A DNA stretch of 64,000 nucleotides. It comes from Steroidobacteraceae bacterium. GTDB lineage: Bacteria; Pseudomonadota; Gammaproteobacteria; Steroidobacterales; Steroidobacteraceae. Within the stretch, counting starts at the first letter, position 1. Each line of letters opens with the position of its first letter. Shown here piece by piece: positions 60,839-64,000 of the stretch. Position numbers and translations under genes: made by a program. Location: positions 1-64,000 of the forward strand of contig JAPZRU010000017.1 in the NCBI GenBank assembly GCA_027531255.1. The letters run 5' to 3'. A model generated the notes under the pieces. The model saw only the letters and a list, made by a program, of their open reading frames with translations. It had not been told where the DNA came from and did no database searches.

Positions 60839-61410
60839 GCGCCTTTCACCTCTTCAGTCGTCGCGCCGCCGTCGGTTTCAGCGTCGAGCCAGCCGCGCAG
60901 CCGCGCACGACCGCGGGCCAGCTGGGATTTCGAGAAGCTCGGCGTGCGCCCGAAGGCCGCGGCGATCTCCTCGTGCGTGCAGCCCTCGACGTCGTAGAGC
61001 CAGACCACCGCACGCGTCGTCGCCGGCAGCCGGTCCAGCGCGCGGCCGAGATCGAGGGCCTCGCCCGCCGCACCGGCCGGCCCGCGCGCCTCGAGCGTAT
61101 CGAGCCAGTCGTCGAGCCGCTCCCGCGCCCGCCGCCACGGCGAGCGCAGGTGCATGAGGCACCGTCGCAGGACGATCGCGCGGAACCACGCGCCGAGCGG
61201 CGCCCGCGCGTCGTAGGCCGGCAGACCGCGGAACGCGTCGAGGAACGCGTCCTGCACGACGTCGTCGGCCGCGGCCGGCCCGACGATCCGCCGTGCCAGC
61301 GTGCAGGCCGGCCGCGCACAGGCCCGGTAGAAGGCCTCGAGCGCGAGCGGGTCGCCCTCGCGCGCGCGGGTCAGCAGCGGGGCCGGCAGGTCTACGTCCG
61401 TGAGCTTCAC
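60814..61410 (-). CDS. ECF-type RNA polymerase sigma factor
   Basis: A 198-residue sigma-70-family factor with region 2 (DDVVQDAFLDAFRGLPAYDAR) and region 4 (RLPATTRAVVWLYDVEGCTHEEIAAAFG). The GTG start at 61410 was preferred because an upstream extension would run through tRNA-Leu. The ribosome binding site is weak. It is divergent from tRNA-Leu and heads a three-gene unit with the anti-sigma-like and PDZ genes, reminiscent of envelope-stress modules such as RpoE-RseA. The regulon is unknown. Confidence 0.9.
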   Translation of the reverse strand: MKLTDVDLPAPLLTRAREGDPLALEAFYRACARPACTLARRIVGPAAADDVVQDAFLDAFRGLPAYDARAPLGAWFRAIVLRRCLMHLRSPWRRARERLDDWLDTLEARGPAGAAGEALDLGRALDRLPATTRAVVWLYDVEGCTHEEIAAAFGRTPSFSKSQLARGRARLRGWLDAETDGGATTEEVKGACERATPN

Positions 61411-61485
61411 GGTGATCAGGATGCGCCAGCGGGCCAACGCGTCGCAGCGGGGCCGTGGATCGCCCGTGCTAGGATTCGCGACCGC

Positions 61486-61572
61486 GCCGGTGTGGCGAAA
61501 CTGGTATACGCACCGCACTCAAAATGCGGCGGTCGCAAGGCCATGTCGGTTCGATTCCGACCACCGGCACCA
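61486..61572 (+). tRNA. tRNA-Leu, anticodon CAA
   Basis: Acceptor stem GCCGGTG (61486-61492) pairs with CACCGGC (61562-61568), followed by discriminator A and an encoded CCA. The anticodon loop CTCAAAA gives CAA (61520-61522), reading UUG leucine codons. The variable arm is long, as expected for a type II tRNA. TAGGAT at 61470-61475 is a possible -10. The NUDIX gene starts 33 bases after the tRNA end. Confidence 0.97.
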
Positions 61573-61605
61573 CCCTCCTCCAGCCTCCGGGGTCACGGTA
61601 GCGGC

Positions 61606-62163
61606 ATGAAGTTCTGCAGCGAATGCGGACAGCCGGTCGAGGTCCGCGTTCCCGACGGCGACCACCTGCCCCGGCACGTCTGCCCGGGCTGCGGCACGGT
61701 CCATTACCACAACCCGAAGATCGTGGTCGGCTGCGTGCCCGAGCACGACGGCCGGCTGCTGCTCTGCAGGCGCGCGATCGAACCGCGGCGCGGGTTCTGG
61801 ACCTTCCCGGCCGGCTTCATGGAGAACGGCGAGACCCTGCAGGCCGCGGCCGCGCGCGAGTGCTGGGAGGAAGCGCTGGCGCGCGTCGAGATCGGCTCGC
61901 TGCTCGCAGTCGTCAACGTCGTGCACGCGCACCAGGTGCACGTGATGTTCCGCGCGCACCTGCCCGCCCCGGAGTTCGGGGTCGGGCCCGAGAGCCTCGA
62001 ATCGCAGCTCGTCGAGCCGGCGGACGTGCCGTGGAGCGACATCGCCTTCCCGAGCATCGAGTTCGCGCTGCGCCGCTACCTCGAGGACCGGGCGCTCGGC
62101 GTCGAGCGGCACCACTTCACCGACTTCGACCGGCCACTCTGGCGTCGCTTCGCCACGGGTTGA
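61606..62163 (+). CDS. NUDIX hydrolase with N-terminal zinc ribbon
   Basis: A 185-residue nucleotide-pyrophosphatase-fold protein. Cys4, Cys7, Cys26 and Cys29 (FCSECG, CPGCG) form a zinc ribbon like that of NudC-related proteins; the NUDIX box GFMENGETLQAAAARECWEE is complete except for the final residues. The substrate could be NADH-, ADP-ribose- or nucleotide-derived; the sequence does not settle which. It directly follows tRNA-Leu and may be read from the same promoter. Confidence 0.9.
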   Translation: MKFCSECGQPVEVRVPDGDHLPRHVCPGCGTVHYHNPKIVVGCVPEHDGRLLLCRRAIEPRRGFWTFPAGFMENGETLQAAAARECWEEALARVEIGSLLAVVNVVHAHQVHVMFRAHLPAPEFGVGPESLESQLVEPADVPWSDIAFPSIEFALRRYLEDRALGVERHHFTDFDRPLWRRFATG

Positions 62164-62200
62164 GCCGCGGCGCCCCCCCGCGCCGGCCGCCCGGCGCGGT

Positions 62201-62219
62201 GTGGCAGAATGATTGCCAC
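62201..62219. promoter_or_regulatory. Sigma-54-like or palindromic promoter element upstream of fdxA
   Basis: The sequence at 62201-62219 is a dyad (GTGGCA, 7 bases, TGCCAC). On the plus strand it also resembles a sigma-54 site, with GG (62203-62204) and GC (62215-62216) ten bases apart within TGGCA-N6-TTGC. It lies 56 bases upstream of the fdxA ATG. A sigma-70 -10 reading (CAGAAT) is an alternative. Confidence 0.35.
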
Positions 62220-62274
62220 CGCGCACCCGCGGCCTCCAAACTATCGCGACAGCGTTTCGAACCGGGATCGATCC

Positions 62275-62598
62275 ATGACCTTCGTCGTGACCGAGAACTG
62301 CATCAAGTGCAAGTACATGGACTGCGTGGAGGTCTGCCCCGTGGACTGCTTCCACGAGGGCCCGAACTTCCTGGTCATCGATCCCGACGAGTGCATCGAC
62401 TGCACGCTGTGCGAGCCCGAGTGCCCGGCCGAAGCGATCTATTCGGAAGAGGAAGTGCCGGCCGGCCAGGAGCAGTTCAAGCAGCTGAACGCCCAGCTGG
62501 CGAAGCAGTGGCCGGTGATCACCGAGAAGAAGCCGGCGCCCGCCGACGCGGACCAGTGGAAGGGCAAGCCGGGCAAGCTCGCCCTCCTCGAGAAGTAA
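62275..62598 (+). CDS. fdxA: Seven-iron ferredoxin FdxA
   Basis: A 107-residue cytosolic electron carrier with one [3Fe-4S] and one [4Fe-4S] cluster. The ligand pattern is complete and matches Azotobacter ferredoxin I with an offset of one: Cys9, Cys17, Cys21, Cys25, Cys40, Cys43, Cys46 and Cys50. The tail (Ala/Lys-rich) is typical of the family. The start is fixed by MTFVVTENC. It is convergent with dsbC, 6 bases apart at the stops. Confidence 0.96.
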   Translation: MTFVVTENCIKCKYMDCVEVCPVDCFHEGPNFLVIDPDECIDCTLCEPECPAEAIYSEEEVPAGQEQFKQLNAQLAKQWPVITEKKPAPADADQWKGKPGKLALLEK

Positions 62599-62604
62599 CC
62601 GCGC

Positions 62605-63447
62605 TCAGTTCGGCTGCGGCGCGCCGCCCTGCGCCGCGGCCTCGAGCGCCTGCAGGCGCTCGAGCATGCGGTCCGGGGGCAGGTAGCCCTTGATGTAGTC
62701 GCCGCGCTCCGTGTAGATGCCCGGTGTGCCCTGGACGCCCAGGCGGCCGCCGAGTTCGTAGTCCTTCGGCACCGCGCTGTCCTTGCAGTTGCGGGTCGGC
62801 ATCGCCTCGCCGTTCTTCGCGCGCGTCATCGCGTCCTGGCGGTTCGGCGCGCACCAGACCGACTGCGCCTTCGCCCATGCCTCGCTGCCCGGGCCGCCGC
62901 GCGGGTACGCGAGGTAGCGCACGCGGATGCCGAGGCCGTTGTACTGCTCGACTTCCTGGTGGAGCTTGCGGCAGAAGCCGCAGTCGATGTCCGTGAACAC
63001 GGTGATCGTGTACTTCGCGTCCTTCGGGCCGAAGGAAATCGCGTCCTCTTCCCGCACCGCCGCCAGCGCGGCGACGCGGGCGCCGGCGCGACGCTCCTCG
63101 GAGACGTTGGCGCGGCGGTCGAGGTCGTAGAGTTCGCCGTCGAACACGAAGCGGGCGTCGGCGGTCGCGTACAGCACCTCGGCGCCGTGCACGACTTCGT
63201 AGATGCCCTCGATCGGGCCCGGCTTAACCGCGTCGACCGGCACCTCGAGCTTGCCCGCGATCGCGGCCCTCGGATCGGCCGGAGCCGCCTTCGACGCGGC
63301 CTTGGCGTCCGTCGCGGCGGGCTGGGCCGCGCCCTGGCCCGCGCCCTGGCCCGCGCCGGGCGCGGTGGACTGTGCGCAGGCGGCGCTGCCGAACGCTAGC
63401 GCGGCCAGCAACGGCAGCAGGCGGATCGAAGCCCTGTGGATCGTCAT
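62605..63447 (-). CDS. dsbC: Periplasmic disulfide isomerase DsbC
   Basis: DsbC reshuffles wrong disulfide bonds in exported proteins. The 280-residue protein has a signal peptide (LLPLLAALAFGSA), an Ala/Gly/Gln-rich linker (about 28-58), the N-terminal dimerisation domain and a thioredoxin-fold domain with active site CGFC (Cys156, Cys159; usually CGYC). The second Cys pair (VWCAPN and TRNC) is also present. The gene lies next to xerD, the common gammaproteobacterial pairing. Confidence 0.95.
   Translation of the reverse strand: MTIHRASIRLLPLLAALAFGSAACAQSTAPGAGQGAGQGAAQPAATDAKAASKAAPADPRAAIAGKLEVPVDAVKPGPIEGIYEVVHGAEVLYATADARFVFDGELYDLDRRANVSEERRAGARVAALAAVREEDAISFGPKDAKYTITVFTDIDCGFCRKLHQEVEQYNGLGIRVRYLAYPRGGPGSEAWAKAQSVWCAPNRQDAMTRAKNGEAMPTRNCKDSAVPKDYELGGRLGVQGTPGIYTERGDYIKGYLPPDRMLERLQALEAAAQGGAPQPN
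63331..63354. repeat. Two exact 12-base tandem repeats in dsbC
   Basis: The unit GCCCTGGCCCGC occurs twice in tandem in the DsbC linker, with degenerate copies on both sides, and encodes a GAGQ-type motif. Like the rodZ tract, it is an in-frame low-complexity repeat. Confidence 0.8.
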
Positions 63448-63600
63448 CGGCAGACTCCGTACTCGGCCCCGGGGACGCGGGGGCACGGTGCGGGGTCAGT
63501 CTAGCAGAGGGGTGCCGTGGCGACCGTGAGCGGGCCGCGGCGGCGCGGGACGCCGGGCGCTCGCGCGGCGGAAGAACACGCGGGCCGGGAGGCGCGCGGC

Positions 63601-64000
63601 TCAGCCGCGCGGATGATGCTGCGCGTGCAGTTCCTTCATGCGCTCGCGGGCCACGTGCGTGTAGATCTGCGTCGTGGACAGGTCGCTGTGGCCGAGCAGC
63701 ATCTGCACCACGCGCAGGTCCGCGCCGTGGTTCAGCAGGTGCGTCGCGAACGCGTGCCGCAGCGTGTGCGGCGACAGTTCCTTCTGGATGCCCGCCTTGC
63801 GCGCGTAGCGCTTGATGATGTGCCAGAAGGCCTGCCGCGTCATGCGGTCGCCGCGGCGCGTCGGGAACAGGTAGTCGGTCTGGCGCTCGAGCAGGATCTC
63901 GGCGCGCGGGCCGCGGACGAACTCCGCCAGCCACCGCACGGACTCCTCGCCGAGCGGGATCAGCCGCTCGCGGTTGCCCTTGCCGACGATCCGGATCACG
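63601..64000 (-). CDS. xerD: Site-specific tyrosine recombinase XerD (5' end outside window)
   Basis: The C-terminal 132 residues of a tyrosine recombinase that resolves chromosome dimers at dif together with XerC. The catalytic residues are visible: [10 protein letters not shown] (Arg and His), [15 protein letters not shown] with the nucleophilic Tyr, and KGNRERLIP. The frame runs off the right edge, so the N-terminal half lies outside. The context next to dsbC supports XerD rather than XerC. Confidence 0.93.
   Translation of the reverse strand, partial: VIRIVGKGNRERLIPLGEESVRWLAEFVRGPRAEILLERQTDYLFPTRRGDRMTRQAFWHIIKRYARKAGIQKELSPHTLRHAFATHLLNHGADLRVVQMLLGHSDLSTTQIYTHVARERMKELHAQHHPRG

Overview
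This window comes from a very GC-rich bacterial chromosome, most likely a member of the Gammaproteobacteria. The strongest evidence is gene order. The runs purL-mltF-tadA, glyA-nrdR-ribD-ribE, suhB/trmJ-isc-ndk-rlmN-pilF-rodZ-hisS-yfgM-bamB-der, queA-tgt-yajC-secD-secF and xerD-dsbC are the classical gammaproteobacterial neighbourhoods, and PurL is the long single-chain type. A TonB-dependent receptor of the Xanthomonas/Caulobacter type and GC-driven Ala/Pro-rich insertions in several enzymes suggest a high-GC branch near the Xanthomonadales/Nevskiales. I cannot name a genus. I see no phage, insertion sequence, CRISPR array or replication origin, and no stretch longer than 300 bases without a gene.

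Layout. 1-7.6 kb: the end of a membrane permease-M1 peptidase fusion, then convergent glyA-nrdR-ribD-ribE and a histone-deacetylase-like amidohydrolase. 7.8-16.8 kb: ettA, two uncharacterised proteins, purL, a DUF1820 protein and an orphan type VI secretion FHA protein (TagH). 16.8-24.3 kb: tRNA-Ser(CGA) with a strong bidirectional terminator, mltF and tadA, then an accessory pair (a CDP-paratose-2-epimerase-like protein and a CgeB-like glycosyltransferase), a secreted M24 peptidase and an MFS carrier. 24.3-33.3 kb: guaBA, a TonB receptor coupled to a divergent alkaline phosphatase, and xseA. 33.2-46.4 kb: a two-component system and the der-to-trmJ run. 46.5-64 kb: suhB, four transporter or membrane genes, secFD-yajC-tgt-queA, a sigma/anti-sigma/PDZ module, tRNA-Leu(CAA), a NUDIX hydrolase, fdxA, dsbC and the 3' part of xerD.

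Most genes are housekeeping: purine and flavin synthesis, tRNA and rRNA modification, translation factors, outer-membrane assembly, protein export, cell shape. The unusual parts lie where a conserved block has been edited. The isc locus is reduced to a cysteine desulfurase fused to a degenerate IscU-like domain plus iscA, without iscR, free-standing iscU, hscBA, fdx or iscX. ispG is missing between rodZ and hisS. guaA has no ATG, GTG or TTG start. The epimerase-like protein has lost its catalytic Tyr. The alkaline phosphatase has non-standard residues at two metal-ligand positions. These features, the envelope-stress-like sigma module and several intergenic dyads are the best targets for follow-up.
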